64,000 nt of DNA from JAHEJA01 sp965656445 (GTDB lineage: Bacteria; Pseudomonadota; Alphaproteobacteria; Rhodobacterales; Rhodobacteraceae). Both the position numbers and the translations under genes were made by a program. A model generated the notes under the pieces. That model was not told where the DNA came from. It saw nothing but the letters and a program-made list of their open reading frames with translations, and did not search any database. Below, in pieces: positions 1-8,270 of this stretch (position 1 is its first letter; the number at the start of each line of letters is the position of its first letter). The stretch is from NCBI GenBank assembly GCA_965656445.1, contig CBFHKO010000001.1:310001-374000 (forward strand), in the 5' to 3' direction.

Positions 1-1
1 C

Positions 2-754
2 CCAATCGTCACAACCGATTTGGAAAGCGCTGAGATGATTAAATACGCCGCGAATGCTTTCTTGGCGACCAAGATTACATTCATCAACGAAATCGCAACT
101 CTGTGCGAGCGTGTCGGGGCCGATATCAAGCAAGTGTCAAATGGAATGGGCATGGATAATCGCATCGGGAACAAATTCCTTCACGCTGGTCCCGGCTATG
201 GTGGCAGCTGTTTCCCAAAGGACACCCAAGCCCTTGCGCGCATTGGACAAGAACACGCTGTCCCAATGCAGATCACAGAAACAGTGATCAAAGTAAACGA
301 TGAAATGAAACGACGCATGATTGATAAAATCATGGACCTTTGCGAAGGCACCGTAAACGGAAAAACCGTCGCTATCTTGGGTGTGACGTTCAAGCCGAAT
401 ACAGATGACATGCGCGATGCACCAAGCCTTACAATCATTGCAGCCCTCGTCGGAGGCGGGGCAAAAGTGCGCGTCTGTGATCCACAAGGGCACCACGAAG
501 GTGAAGCCCTACTTCCCGGCGTGAACTGGGTAGAGGATCCCTATAAAACGGCCCAGAACGCTGATATCGTTGTCTTTTTAACCGAGTGGAATGAATTCCG
601 CGCGCTTAATTTGAAAAAACTGGCGAATAAAATGAATACGCCTCAAATGGCAGACTTAAGAAACATCTATTCCGCCAAGGACGCTAAAAAGGCAGGGTTT
701 GTAAAATATACCTGCATTGGGCGACCGGGATTTGAAGCCGCGCCAGAGACCTGA
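2..754 (+). CDS. ugd: UDP-glucose 6-dehydrogenase, C-terminal part (gene enters from the left edge)
   Basis: Oxidises UDP-glucose to UDP-glucuronate with two NAD+, supplying precursors for exopolysaccharide or surface glycans in the cytoplasm. The reading frame is open at the left edge, so the N-terminal NAD-binding domain lies outside. Visible are the central helix region (ESAEMIKYAANAFLATK), the catalytic-cysteine motif GYGGSCFPKD with the Cys codon at 209-211, and the C-terminal UDP-binding domain starting with KTVAILGVTFKPNTDDMRDAPS. The end resembles complete family members, so only the left part is missing and nothing suggests a pseudogene. A surface-protein gene follows in the same direction. 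The identification is secure; the true start cannot be seen. Confidence 0.95.
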   Translation, partial: PIVTTDLESAEMIKYAANAFLATKITFINEIATLCERVGADIKQVSNGMGMDNRIGNKFLHAGPGYGGSCFPKDTQALARIGQEHAVPMQITETVIKVNDEMKRRMIDKIMDLCEGTVNGKTVAILGVTFKPNTDDMRDAPSLTIIAALVGGGAKVRVCDPQGHHEGEALLPGVNWVEDPYKTAQNADIVVFLTEWNEFRALNLKKLANKMNTPQMADLRNIYSAKDAKKAGFVKYTCIGRPGFEAAPET

Positions 755-830
755 CGCGCGTTGCGTTTAGACCATGTGAACCCATAAGAGCAAACATCCA
801 AAGCGATTGAAACTTTGCTTTGGATGCCAC

Positions 831-1895
831 ATGTCAGAAACCTCGCACCACCTTAACCTCCCCTATATTCAGCCCTCTCAGGCACAAAAACATCTCACGC
901 ATAATGAGGCCATCAATGCATTAGATGTTTTGGTCCACATGAGCGCTATCAGCCGCACCCAGACCACCCCACCAGACACACCCAACGAAGGCGCTAGGTT
1001 TCTTGTTCCAGAGGGGGGAGAGAGATGGGAGGCAGCGCCTCATAGCCTTGCCCTGTTTCAAGACACGACTTGGCGCTATTTTCCGCCAAGAGCGGGTTGG
1101 TGCTGTTATGTGGAAGATGAAGAGGCCTTATTGATTTTTAACGGAACACAGTGGACGACCATTGCTCCAACAGATGTGGATCACCTCGGCATCAGCACGC
1201 AAGCCGATCAAACTCAGAGGTTTGCCGCACAAACAGAAAGTGCGTTATGGACCGCCACGCCCCAAGATCAGGGCGGAAGTGGTGATTTCTTGCAGGTGAT
1301 GAACAAGGTGGCCTCAGAAAACGAAAGTGCGATTGCCTTTCAAACGAATTACACGACACATGCTTTGTTTGGTTCCTTTGGCTCAAATGATGTCACATTA
1401 AAGACATCTCAAACGGGTGAGACATTTCATGACGCGATGATTGTGAACCATCAGACAGGGTCGGTGACGTTCCCAAAGCTTCCCAGATTTTGCGCACGCT
1501 TGAATTACAATCAATTGATTGGAACAAGCAATTGGACAACTGTTGGCATAAACGAGACAGACTACAACGATCAACTCTGTTTCGATCCTGAGACGAATAC
1601 CTTCACGGCTCCTGAAACGGGTGTTTATCAATTGGGACTGAATGCCATTTACCGATATCGAAACTCTTCCAAAGCCCGATTACGCACACGGCTTATTAAA
1701 AATTCATCCACAGTGTTGAATGGAACCCAACGCGAAGTATCATCAGGGCACCTAAATAATATGACAGGGTTGAACACTGTGACACTTGCGGCTTTGAACG
1801 AGGGTGATCGGATCAGCATGCAAGCGCACTACAGATCAGCAAGTGCGTATCTTCTCGCCAATGAAACGTGCTTTTGGGGCTTTAAGGTTGGGTAG
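831..1895 (+). CDS. DUF2793 protein with C-terminal C1q/TNF-like domain
   Basis: Protein of 354 residues. The N-terminal part (about residues 1-110), beginning HHLNLPYIQPSQAQKH and including the stretch around ALFQDTTWRYFPPRAGW, is typical of DUF2793, a family seen in phage or gene-transfer-agent tail regions and in isolated genes of Rhodobacteraceae. The last 135 residues (FCARLNYNQLIG to the end) look like a C1q/TNF-type jelly-roll: an initial aromatic strand, TFTAPETGVYQLGL, and a final CFWGFKVG. I infer a surface fibre or carbohydrate-binding protein; no signal peptide is visible. The ATG at 831 is preferred over an in-frame TTG at 807 because the conserved DUF2793 start follows at once. 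No other phage gene is nearby. Function is not established. Confidence 0.75.
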   Translation: MSETSHHLNLPYIQPSQAQKHLTHNEAINALDVLVHMSAISRTQTTPPDTPNEGARFLVPEGGERWEAAPHSLALFQDTTWRYFPPRAGWCCYVEDEEALLIFNGTQWTTIAPTDVDHLGISTQADQTQRFAAQTESALWTATPQDQGGSGDFLQVMNKVASENESAIAFQTNYTTHALFGSFGSNDVTLKTSQTGETFHDAMIVNHQTGSVTFPKLPRFCARLNYNQLIGTSNWTTVGINETDYNDQLCFDPETNTFTAPETGVYQLGLNAIYRYRNSSKARLRTRLIKNSSTVLNGTQREVSSGHLNNMTGLNTVTLAALNEGDRISMQAHYRSASAYLLANETCFWGFKVG

Positions 1896-1899
1896 ATTT

Positions 1900-1955
1900 C
1901 GGGGGCCTCGGCCCCCACTGCGCAAGCGCAGTTCCCCCAAGGATATTTATCAAAA
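1900..1955. repeat. GC-rich double hairpin ending in a GGATATTT element
   Basis: Directly after the DUF2793 gene lie a hairpin with arms GGGGGCC and GGCCCCC (1901-1917), a second with arms CTGCGC and GCGCAG (about 1918-1932), and then CCCCCAAGGATATTTATC. From memory, intergenic elements of this form (GC hairpin followed by CCCC-A/G-AGGATATTT) are scattered through Rhodobacteraceae genomes. It may act as a terminator for the upstream gene although no T run follows. Only one copy is seen in this window, so the repeat status rests on recollection. Confidence 0.45.
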
Positions 1956-1984
1956 AGAGAAGAATATGTGGGAATAGGACAAAC

Positions 1985-2058
1985 TGGAGCGGGTAGCGGG
2001 AATCGAACCCGCGCCTTAAGCTTGGAAGGCTCTTATGATACCATTTCACCATACCCGC
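1985..2058 (-). tRNA. tRNA-Gly (anticodon UCC)
   Basis: Read on the minus strand, acceptor arms GCGGGTA and TACCCGC pair, the T arm GCGGG-TTCGATT-CCCGC is perfect, and the seven-base anticodon loop CTTCCAA puts TCC at positions 34-36. The discriminator T is followed by an encoded CCA. Length is 74 nt including CCA. Confidence 0.96.
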
Positions 2059-2119
2059 TCAGTGTGGACGGGTGATAAAACAAGGTTAGAGCACCGTCAA
2101 GCGCCAAGTTATACGAAAT

Positions 2120-2779
2120 TTATATTTTATGGATCAGCTGAGGTCCCTCAGCTTTGTTCGAATTCACCTCAGGATCAACGCGATGGCACAATTGAGCGCC
2201 CTCAGGTGAGGGCCGCATCAAGACAGCGGCCCCTTTGCCCTCTTCTCCAAGCCATTTTGGCCAAGCCGCCGCGTCCAATATCACAGGCATGCGTTTATGA
2301 ATTGGGGAAAGCGTTTGATTGGCCAGAGTTGTGACAATCGCGCAGGTTGCAATGCGATCATCGTCCCTGCCCCACTCTTGATATAATCCAGCAAAGGCGA
2401 TTGGTGTTTGATCTTTGTTATAAATATACCATGGAAGGCGATTGTCTGCGCTATCCTTTGTCCATTCATAAAACCCGCTCGCTGGAATAATGCAGCGTCG
2501 TTGACGGCACGCTTGAGCAAAAGCTGGTTTTTGAGCAAGCGTTTCTGATCGAGCATTGATCAACAAAGGGCCGTCATTCAGATGCGTGTACCAATGCGGT
2601 ACAAACCCCCAACGCATTTTGGTCAATCGTCGCGTTTCTGTGTCGGAAACGATCACATGGACCGAATTAGTAGGACAGACATTGTAATTGGGCGTTTGTG
2701 GCAAATCATTTGCAGGTGCTGCCTGAAATAGGTTAGCCATTGCATCATTGGGCAAAGTTATTGCAAAACGTCCACACAC
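2120..2779 (-). CDS. yedK: SOS response-associated peptidase (SRAP/HMCES family)
   Basis: Forms a covalent thiazolidine crosslink with abasic sites in single-stranded DNA, protecting them during replication. The start must be the GTG at 2779, because the catalytic Cys has to be residue 2 after Met removal: the protein then begins MCGRFAITLP. A longer open frame upstream is ignored for that reason. Known active-site positions are present: Cys2, Asn75 (LLINARSET), Glu105 (GFYEW) and His161 (SPIHKRMPVIL). Length 219 residues is normal for the family. It is divergent from the esterase gene with 57 bp between starts. Identification is very secure. Confidence 0.95.
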   Translation of the reverse strand: MCGRFAITLPNDAMANLFQAAPANDLPQTPNYNVCPTNSVHVIVSDTETRRLTKMRWGFVPHWYTHLNDGPLLINARSETLAQKPAFAQACRQRRCIIPASGFYEWTKDSADNRLPWYIYNKDQTPIAFAGLYQEWGRDDDRIATCAIVTTLANQTLSPIHKRMPVILDAAAWPKWLGEEGKGAAVLMRPSPEGAQLCHRVDPEVNSNKAEGPQLIHKI

Positions 2780-2836
2780 GGGACGAAGGTTAACCTGCGC
2801 TACCCAAACTTGTAAATCATAGATAGGATATGAAAC

Positions 2837-3592
2837 ATGCTCAATGTCGTCCGCCATGCAAGCGAAGGATCGCTCAAGCCGTTGTTGATCGTGCATGGGC
2901 TCTATGGTTCTGCTCGGAATTGGGGTGTCATAAGCAAGAGACTCTCGACGGACCGTGACGTTATCGCCGTTGATCAGAGGAACCATGGTGATAGCCCTTG
3001 GTTCGATACCCATTCTTATAATGATATGGCACGTGACCTTGCCCAAGTAATTGAAGCCAATGAGCAACCAATGGACGTTCTTGGGCATTCAATGGGCGGC
3101 AAGGCCGCGATGGTCCTCGCGTTGACGCGTCCAGAGCTGGTCAATCGGTTGATCATCGCTGATATTGCGCCTGTGGCCTATGGGCACGATCAATCCCAAT
3201 ATATTGAGGCCATGCAATCGGTCGACCTGAGTAAAATAGAAAAGCGCAGCCAAGCAAACGAAGCCCTCGCCAAATTTATTGATGATCCAGCCTTGTGTAG
3301 CTTTTTCACGCAATCCTTGGATATCAAATCGCGTCGTTGGAAATTAAACCTCGATGTCTTGGCAAAGGACATGCACCATATTTTAGGCTTTCCAGAAATT
3401 GGTGGGGCGTTCCAAGGAAACACATTGTTTTTGTCTGGATCAGAGAGCCATTACGTCAAGACTGAGCACCGTCCTGTGATCAAGTCGAAATTTCCAAATG
3501 CCAAATTCGCAAAAATTCCAGGGGCGGGTCATTGGCTTCATGCGGAAAAGCCGCGAAAGTTTGAAGCGACGGTGCGAGCTTATTTATCCTAG
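2837..3592 (+). CDS. Alpha/beta-hydrolase, YbfF-like esterase
   Basis: 251-residue cytoplasmic alpha/beta-hydrolase. Visible features are the oxyanion-hole strand LLIVHGLYGSARNW (residues 16-29), DQRNHGDS after strand 4, the nucleophile elbow GHSMGG with Ser85, and the catalytic His232 in GAGHWLHAEKP. The DQRNHG and HGLYGS motifs match the YbfF/ABHD11 group of short-chain (thio)esterases. No signal peptide. Its stop codon overlaps the stop of the convergent small secreted gene in the four bases CTAG at 3589-3592. The fold assignment is certain; the substrate is not known. Confidence 0.88.
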   Translation: MLNVVRHASEGSLKPLLIVHGLYGSARNWGVISKRLSTDRDVIAVDQRNHGDSPWFDTHSYNDMARDLAQVIEANEQPMDVLGHSMGGKAAMVLALTRPELVNRLIIADIAPVAYGHDQSQYIEAMQSVDLSKIEKRSQANEALAKFIDDPALCSFFTQSLDIKSRRWKLNLDVLAKDMHHILGFPEIGGAFQGNTLFLSGSESHYVKTEHRPVIKSKFPNAKFAKIPGAGHWLHAEKPRKFEATVRAYLS

Positions 3593-3897
3593 GAACAGAA
3601 TTTTTGCGCTAATTCGCTGAATTTTGTGTAGCGATCCCAGAACCGTTCATTGCTCCATGAATCTGATGCTTTGATTTGTTGTGACAAATCGGGATCGCCG
3701 ATCATCTTGGCTGTTTTGCGTTGATCGCGATTATTCAGCGTCGCATCTGCAGCCGCTTGAATGCAGGTACACAAGGACCTCGATTTTGTTTTTGCGCTCG
3801 ACGACATACAGGCGTTTTTTACAACACTTGCCGATGACCCTGTCGGAGCCACGCAAAGTGCAAAAATAAGCACACTAAAATACATAACTTTGTTCAT
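3589..3897 (-). CDS. Small secreted cysteine-containing protein, unknown function
   Basis: 102 residues with a typical signal peptide (MNKVMYFSVLIFALCVAPTGSSA). The mature part has four cysteines, including a CTCIQAAAD segment near residue 43 and a Cys as the penultimate residue, which suggests two disulfides in the periplasm. Short proteins of this pattern occur in Rhodobacteraceae without an assigned function. It stands alone, convergent with the esterase gene and divergent from lepA. I do not recognise a named family. Confidence 0.7.
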   Translation of the reverse strand: MNKVMYFSVLIFALCVAPTGSSASVVKNACMSSSAKTKSRSLCTCIQAAADATLNNRDQRKTAKMIGDPDLSQQIKASDSWSNERFWDRYTKFSELAQKFCS

Positions 3898-4124
3898 AAT
3901 TTACCTCTAAAACGGGTCGGTATTTTTACCTTCTGCCTATTTTCCAGCCTAACACATCGCGAGGTTCGTCAACATTCAATACTTTGAGCAAGCAAAACTT
4001 GGCCAACGGAATGTAATCGTCAGTCTAATTCCTATGATTATTTTGGCAAATTCCTGATAAATGACGTGAGGCAAAATGCTTTCTCACCTTGACCAAACCT
4101 GAATTTCAACTCATATGCATGAGC

Positions 4125-5924
4125 ATGACAGAGCTTGATAAAATCCGGAATTTTTCCATCGTAGCGCATATTGACCATGGTAAATCGACCTTGGCCGATC
4201 GGCTTATCCAATCGACGAATACTGTTGCAGATCGTGACATGAAAGCCCAGCTATTGGATAGCATGGATATCGAACGTGAGCGTGGTATCACGATCAAGGC
4301 AAACACTGTGCGCATCGACTACAAAGCCGATGACGGGGAAATCTATGTATTGAACTTGATTGACACCCCAGGTCACGTGGATTTCGCTTATGAAGTCAGC
4401 CGCTCTATGCGTGCCGTTGAAGGGTCGCTCTTGGTTGTGGATAGCACCCAAGGCGTCGAAGCTCAGACTTTGGCGAATGTATATCAAGCCATCGAAGCGG
4501 ATCACGAAATCGTCCCTGTTTTGAACAAAATTGACTTGCCTGCCACGGATTGCGAGCGTGTTGCGGAACAGATTGAAGATGTCATTGGGATTGATGCCTC
4601 TGATGCGCTTATGGTCAGCGCTAAATCAGGTATCGGCATCAAGGAAACACTTGAAGCGATTGTAAAACGCCTCCCAGCGCCCAAAGGGGACCGTGATGCG
4701 CCATTGCAAGCGATGTTGGTGGATAGCTGGTATGACAGCTATCTAGGCGTTGTCGTCCTCGTGCGGATCATGCACGGCGTGATGAAAAAGAACGACAAAG
4801 TCCGCATGATGTCCAATGGCTCTTTGCATAACATCGACCGCATCGGCGTGTTCCGCCCTCAGATGGAAAATGTGGATGAGCTCGGCCCAGGTGAAATCGG
4901 ATTTATCACTGCCTCTATCAAACAAGTTCGCGATACCCGTGTCGGCGATACAATCACGCATGACAAAAAGGGAACCGATGTTCCCCTGCCTGGCTTTAAA
5001 CCGAGCCAACCTGTCGTATTCTGTGGTCTCTTCCCCGTGGATAGCGCCGAATTCGAAGACCTGCGCGATGCGATTGAAAAGCTTGCTTTGAATGACGCCT
5101 CTTTCAGCTATGAAATGGAAACCTCGGCCGCGCTCGGATTTGGGTTCCGTTGTGGCTTCTTGGGTCTTTTGCACCTTGAAGTTATTCGCGATCGGATTGA
5201 GCGGGAATATAACATCGAGCTGATCACCACGGCTCCGTCGGTTATTTATCATGTTTACATGAAGTCAGGCGAAATGATTGAACTGCACAATCCGGCAGAT
5301 ATGCCCGATTTGTCCAAAGTGGATCACCTCGAAGAACCACGTATTAAAGCGACGATTATGGTTCCTGACGAATATCTCGGCGATGTTCTCAAACTCTGTC
5401 AGGATCGTCGCGGACTTCAGATGGATTTGACCTATGCCGGCAGCCGCGCCATGGTGGTCTATGATCTGCCGCTGAACGAAGTCGTCTTTGATTTCTACGA
5501 CCGTTTGAAATCCGTGACCAAGGGCTATGCGTCTTTTGACTATCAAATGACGGAATATCGTCCAGACAACTTGGTCAAAATGTCGATCTTGGTGAACGAT
5601 GAACCTGTGGATGCTTTGTCAACAATGGTGCATCGGGATCGCGCCGACATGCGCGGGCGCGCAATGTGTGAAAAGCTCAAGGATTTGATCCCGCGTCACA
5701 TGTTCAAAATTCCAATCCAAGCGGCCATCGGCGGAAAAGTCATTGCCCGAGAAACCCTTGCCGCCCTGCGCAAAGACGTAACGGCCAAATGTTACGGTGG
5801 GGATGCTTCACGTAAACGCAAACTCTTGGACAAACAAAAAGCGGGTAAGAAAAAGATGCGCCAATTCGGGAAAGTTGATATTCCCCAAGAAGCGTTTATT
5901 TCCGCCCTGAAAATGGACGATTAA
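4125..5924 (+). CDS. lepA: Elongation factor 4 (LepA), ribosome-associated GTPase
   Basis: Translational GTPase that acts on stalled or back-translocating ribosomes and in 30S assembly. From the ATG at 4125 the protein is 599 residues, the usual LepA length, starting MTELDKIRNFSIVAHIDHGK. The G1 motif AHIDHGKS (14-21), effector RGITIKA, G3 DTPGH and G4 NKID are intact, and the LepA-specific C-terminal domain ends with RKRKLLDKQKAGKKKMRQFG. An ATG two codons earlier (4119) is also possible; the TTG at 4089 is unlikely. A rho-independent terminator follows directly, so it is a single-gene unit. Identification is secure. Confidence 0.97.
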   Translation: MTELDKIRNFSIVAHIDHGKSTLADRLIQSTNTVADRDMKAQLLDSMDIERERGITIKANTVRIDYKADDGEIYVLNLIDTPGHVDFAYEVSRSMRAVEGSLLVVDSTQGVEAQTLANVYQAIEADHEIVPVLNKIDLPATDCERVAEQIEDVIGIDASDALMVSAKSGIGIKETLEAIVKRLPAPKGDRDAPLQAMLVDSWYDSYLGVVVLVRIMHGVMKKNDKVRMMSNGSLHNIDRIGVFRPQMENVDELGPGEIGFITASIKQVRDTRVGDTITHDKKGTDVPLPGFKPSQPVVFCGLFPVDSAEFEDLRDAIEKLALNDASFSYEMETSAALGFGFRCGFLGLLHLEVIRDRIEREYNIELITTAPSVIYHVYMKSGEMIELHNPADMPDLSKVDHLEEPRIKATIMVPDEYLGDVLKLCQDRRGLQMDLTYAGSRAMVVYDLPLNEVVFDFYDRLKSVTKGYASFDYQMTEYRPDNLVKMSILVNDEPVDALSTMVHRDRADMRGRAMCEKLKDLIPRHMFKIPIQAAIGGKVIARETLAALRKDVTAKCYGGDASRKRKLLDKQKAGKKKMRQFGKVDIPQEAFISALKMDD

Positions 5925-5928
5925 TTTC

Positions 5929-5957
5929 AAAGGCCCAACATCGTTTGGGCCTTTTTT
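5929..5957 (+). terminator. Rho-independent terminator of lepA
   Basis: Arms AAGGCCCAA and TTTGGGCCTT around a short loop, followed by a run of T, starting five bases after the lepA stop codon. Confidence 0.85.
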
Positions 5958-6032
5958 ATGACCTGAAATCTACCAAACCCATGTAAAATCATAGCCTTGG
6001 ATACGAGTCTATTTCTGATTTTTTGGAGAAGA

Positions 6033-6109
6033 TGGTACCGCCTCTTGGTCTCGAACCAAGGACCTCTGGTTCCACAAACCAGCGCTCTAACCAACTGAGC
6101 TAAGGCGGC
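6033..6109 (-). tRNA. tRNA-His (anticodon GUG), without encoded G-1
   Basis: On the minus strand the anticodon stem CTGGT/ACCAG holds loop TTGTGGA with GTG at the anticodon. The acceptor stem is GCCGCCT/AGGCGGT with a G1-U72 wobble, then A73 and an encoded CCA. The base before position 1 is T, so the G-1 that marks tRNA-His in most bacteria is not encoded, and the discriminator is A rather than C. This is the known alphaproteobacterial variant. Confidence 0.96.
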
Positions 6110-6258
6110 ACTGGCGCTGAAATAGCTTTGCGTCATCAGAAATGCAACCCTATTCCGTGGTGAAAAACGAAGAAATCAATATTTTTCTATCCCGCCCTAC
6201 GCTTGCAAAAGCGCTTGGAGCAATTTACTGGCTTAACCAAACATTCAGGAGAGACGAA

Positions 6259-6456
6259 ATGGGCATCAACACCGAATCTGACATCGAAGCTAATCTACAG
6301 ATTGGCCCAACAGACCAAGGCATGGTTCGTTTGTATGTTGTTGGAAATGGCTTCGAAATCCCCATGGACTTTGAACCAGAAGAAGCAGAAGAAATCGTAG
6401 AAGAGCTTCAGGCGGCTATTCAAGCCGCCCGCGTCATGAGTTCCAAGAAACGCTAA
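6259..6456 (+). CDS. Small conserved acidic protein (DUF6324-like)
   Basis: 65 residues starting MGINTESDIEANLQIGPTDQ, with a basic end SSKKR. A good ribosome-binding site (AGGAGAG) sits before the ATG at 6259; a longer open frame from 6142 has no such support. The sequence resembles a short conserved alphaproteobacterial family that I associate with DUF6324. It is strongly acidic in the middle (DFEPEEAEEIVEELQ) with alternating strand and helix, and no membrane segment. Its stop abuts the stop of convergent mmcB. Function is unknown. Confidence 0.8.
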   Translation: MGINTESDIEANLQIGPTDQGMVRLYVVGNGFEIPMDFEPEEAEEIVEELQAAIQAARVMSSKKR

Positions 6457-6900
6457 TTACAGTCGCGGATCGGTCAGGCGTCGCAATCTCTGGCACGCCG
6501 CCTCTGCCACCATCCGCGTGACTTTCTTGCGCCGCGCTGGGGCCAGTTTATGCAATGGCGCCTCGCGCACCGTTTCCCCAAAATAGGAATCCGCAATAAT
6601 CAACCCATGCTCTGGTGGCAAAAGATCCACGTCAAAATCCGCATCCACAGCCCAAAAAAACCGATCACACCACTCAAGGTATTTGTGCCATTTGTTGTCC
6701 GATTGGAAATCCGCGCGGCTTGATTTGCATTCGACAATCCAAATTTCATCCCCCGGACCCAAGGCTATTAAATCTACTCTTAGTCCTCGCGTAGGCACAA
6801 ATTCGGGCATCGTTTGAAATCCCAAACTTGCCAAATACCGCGCACACCCGCGTGCCAAGACCTGGCCCGGTTGTAGTGCTAAGTCGACCTTTTCCGCCAT
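6457..6900 (-). CDS. mmcB: MmcB family DNA repair protein (PD-(D/E)XK nuclease fold)
   Basis: 147 residues. MmcB of Caulobacter is an SOS-induced protein needed for mitomycin C and UV resistance. The nuclease-like core is visible: VDLIALG with Asp43, then IWIVECKSSRADF with Glu57 and Lys59, the D-(x)n-ExK pattern of this fold, followed by KYLEWCDRFFWAV. The protein is normal in length. It is divergent from the 6S RNA region. No clear LexA box was recognised upstream. Family assignment is confident; the biochemical activity is inferred from the fold. Confidence 0.88.
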   Translation of the reverse strand: MAEKVDLALQPGQVLARGCARYLASLGFQTMPEFVPTRGLRVDLIALGPGDEIWIVECKSSRADFQSDNKWHKYLEWCDRFFWAVDADFDVDLLPPEHGLIIADSYFGETVREAPLHKLAPARRKKVTRMVAEAACQRLRRLTDPRL

Positions 6901-7070
6901 ATCACTCTAACCTCTCTGAACATCCCTACACCTTTAAGGTTGAGGCTTAAGTAATCCGACACCCTTATTGGGCAAGTCCAATTGGGATATAAATTTACAT
7001 TCACCTAAACTTAGGTAACGGCACGGCACTATAAACTTGTATTGCCACCCAAGACATCCTACATCGCTAA

Positions 7071-7233
7071 TTGGCGGGTGCTGTTCTTCTCGTTATACGG
7101 TTGCATTCCGGTGGCCTTAAGCAATTCCGAGGGAGTTGGCTCTGTCTTGGCCCTGGCCTAGTTACCTGACGCCCACCTGTACATACAGGTCCTCGGGAAT
7201 GAGATAACCCAACGGTCGCTACGGGCCCGCCAC
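7071..7233 (+). ncRNA. ssrS: 6S RNA
   Basis: The 354 bp between mmcB and the FMN reductase gene hold a long self-complementary segment. Arms pair from outside in: GGCGGG (7073) with CCCGCC (7226), CGTT (7091) with AACG (7211), GGTT (7099) with AACC (7206), CATTCC (7104) with GGAATG (7196). Inside lies a large bubble whose 5' side has GGCCTTAAG and CCGAGGGAGTT, and whose 3' side has GACGCCCACCTG with the small hairpin ACCTGTACATACAGGT. This rod-with-bubble layout and the segments match alphaproteobacterial 6S RNA, which binds sigma-70 RNA polymerase and represses it in stationary phase. Exact ends are estimated. Confidence 0.82.
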
Positions 7234-7254
7234 ATTAATGTTAAGGGATGCAAA

Positions 7255-7794
7255 ATGACAAAGCTACGGATCGTCGGGCTCTGCGGATCACTGCGCGCAG
7301 GCTCATTTAATAGACGCGTTATGAATTTGGTCGCTGACGCGATGGGGGATGACGTAACCTTTGAAGAAATACGGCTGGATTGGCCCCTTTTTGATGGCGA
7401 CGTTGAAGCCTCTTCTGGCGTTCCGCAGGTCATCGACGAGGCCGCACAAAACATCAAGGCCGCTGATGCCGTTATCATCGCGGCGCCTGAATACAACAAA
7501 GGCATCACAGGTGTTCTGAAAAATGGCTTAGATTGGCTAAGTAGAACCCCGCATAAACCGTTTGCGCAAAAACCAGTGGCCTTTGTAAGCGCTGCTGCAG
7601 GTCGCACGGGTGGAGAAACCGCGCACTATATGACCAAAGCCTGTGTTATGGCCCTCGGCGCTGATATCATCTCACTGCCGCCCGTCATCATCGCCTCCGT
7701 GCAAAACGAATTCGACGAAACTGGTCTGACAAATGAGCGCTATGACACGGCTATCAAAGCAATGGCAGAGGCGCTCAAGACACGTCTAACTTAG
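7255..7794 (+). CDS. NADPH-dependent FMN reductase family protein
   Basis: 179-residue flavodoxin-like flavoprotein. The FMN phosphate loop GSLRAGSFNRR (11-21) and the second FMN-contact motif PEYN (78-81) followed by GVLKNGLDWLSR are both present, as in ChrR/SsuE/azoreductase-type quinone or flavin reductases. It is cytoplasmic and probably reduces quinones or free flavin with NADPH. It lies just downstream of the 6S RNA, in the same direction. Its TAG stop overlaps the convergent nusB stop within 7791-7794. Substrate not predictable. Confidence 0.88.
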   Translation: MTKLRIVGLCGSLRAGSFNRRVMNLVADAMGDDVTFEEIRLDWPLFDGDVEASSGVPQVIDEAAQNIKAADAVIIAAPEYNKGITGVLKNGLDWLSRTPHKPFAQKPVAFVSAAAGRTGGETAHYMTKACVMALGADIISLPPVIIASVQNEFDETGLTNERYDTAIKAMAEALKTRLT

Positions 7795-8270
7795 AAATCT
7801 TGTGGTTTGACTTCGCGCGCCATGTGATCAAGGACGGCATTCACGAATTTGCTTTCTTTCCCTTCAGGGAAGAAAGCCGCCGCAACAGTCACATATTCAG
7901 AAATAACAACTTTGGCAGGGGCATCCCCCTCCATCAATTCTGCGCCAGCCGCACGAAATAATCCACGCAACGTCGGATCGATACGCCCCAACGGCCATTT
8001 TACGACAAGCGCGCGATCTGTCAGTTGGTCAATTGCGGCTTGATGATTAACCGCATCTTCAACCGTTTTGCGGAAGTGGTCCAAATCGCCATCCAGCATT
8101 GACCCTTCTTCATAGGTTTCACCAAACCGAAAATCCAAAAATTCACGAATGATCACATCAGTCGTTTGACCGCTATGCTCCATTTGAAACAAAGCTTGAA
8201 CCGCATAAAGCCGGCTCGCTGATTTCATTTTGCGAATTTGGTTTCCAGAAAGGTTGCTATTCTGAGTCAT
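7791..8270 (-). CDS. nusB: Transcription antitermination factor NusB
   Basis: 159 residues from the ATG at 8270; the start overlaps the ribH-like stop (8267), which indicates translational coupling. NusB with NusE binds boxA RNA in rRNA leaders and promotes antitermination. Visible are SASRLYAVQALFQME near the start, the helix VVKWPLGRIDPTLRGLFRAAGAEL, and the conserved VISEYVTVAAAFFPEGKESKFVNAVLDHMAR. The ribH-nusB gene order is the usual one. The upstream partner, unlike NusB, has lost its active site. Identification secure. Confidence 0.95.
   Translation of the reverse strand: MTQNSNLSGNQIRKMKSASRLYAVQALFQMEHSGQTTDVIIREFLDFRFGETYEEGSMLDGDLDHFRKTVEDAVNHQAAIDQLTDRALVVKWPLGRIDPTLRGLFRAAGAELMEGDAPAKVVISEYVTVAAAFFPEGKESKFVNAVLDHMAREVKPQDF

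Noticed and set aside
831..1895. Prophage or gene transfer agent remnant
   Set aside because: Only one DUF2793 gene is present; no integrase, capsid, portal or terminase gene lies nearby.
2780..3088. N-terminal extension of yedK in an open frame
   Set aside because: The SRAP catalytic Cys must follow the initiator directly, and a GTG is placed exactly there at 2779. The extension overlaps the divergent hydrolase gene.
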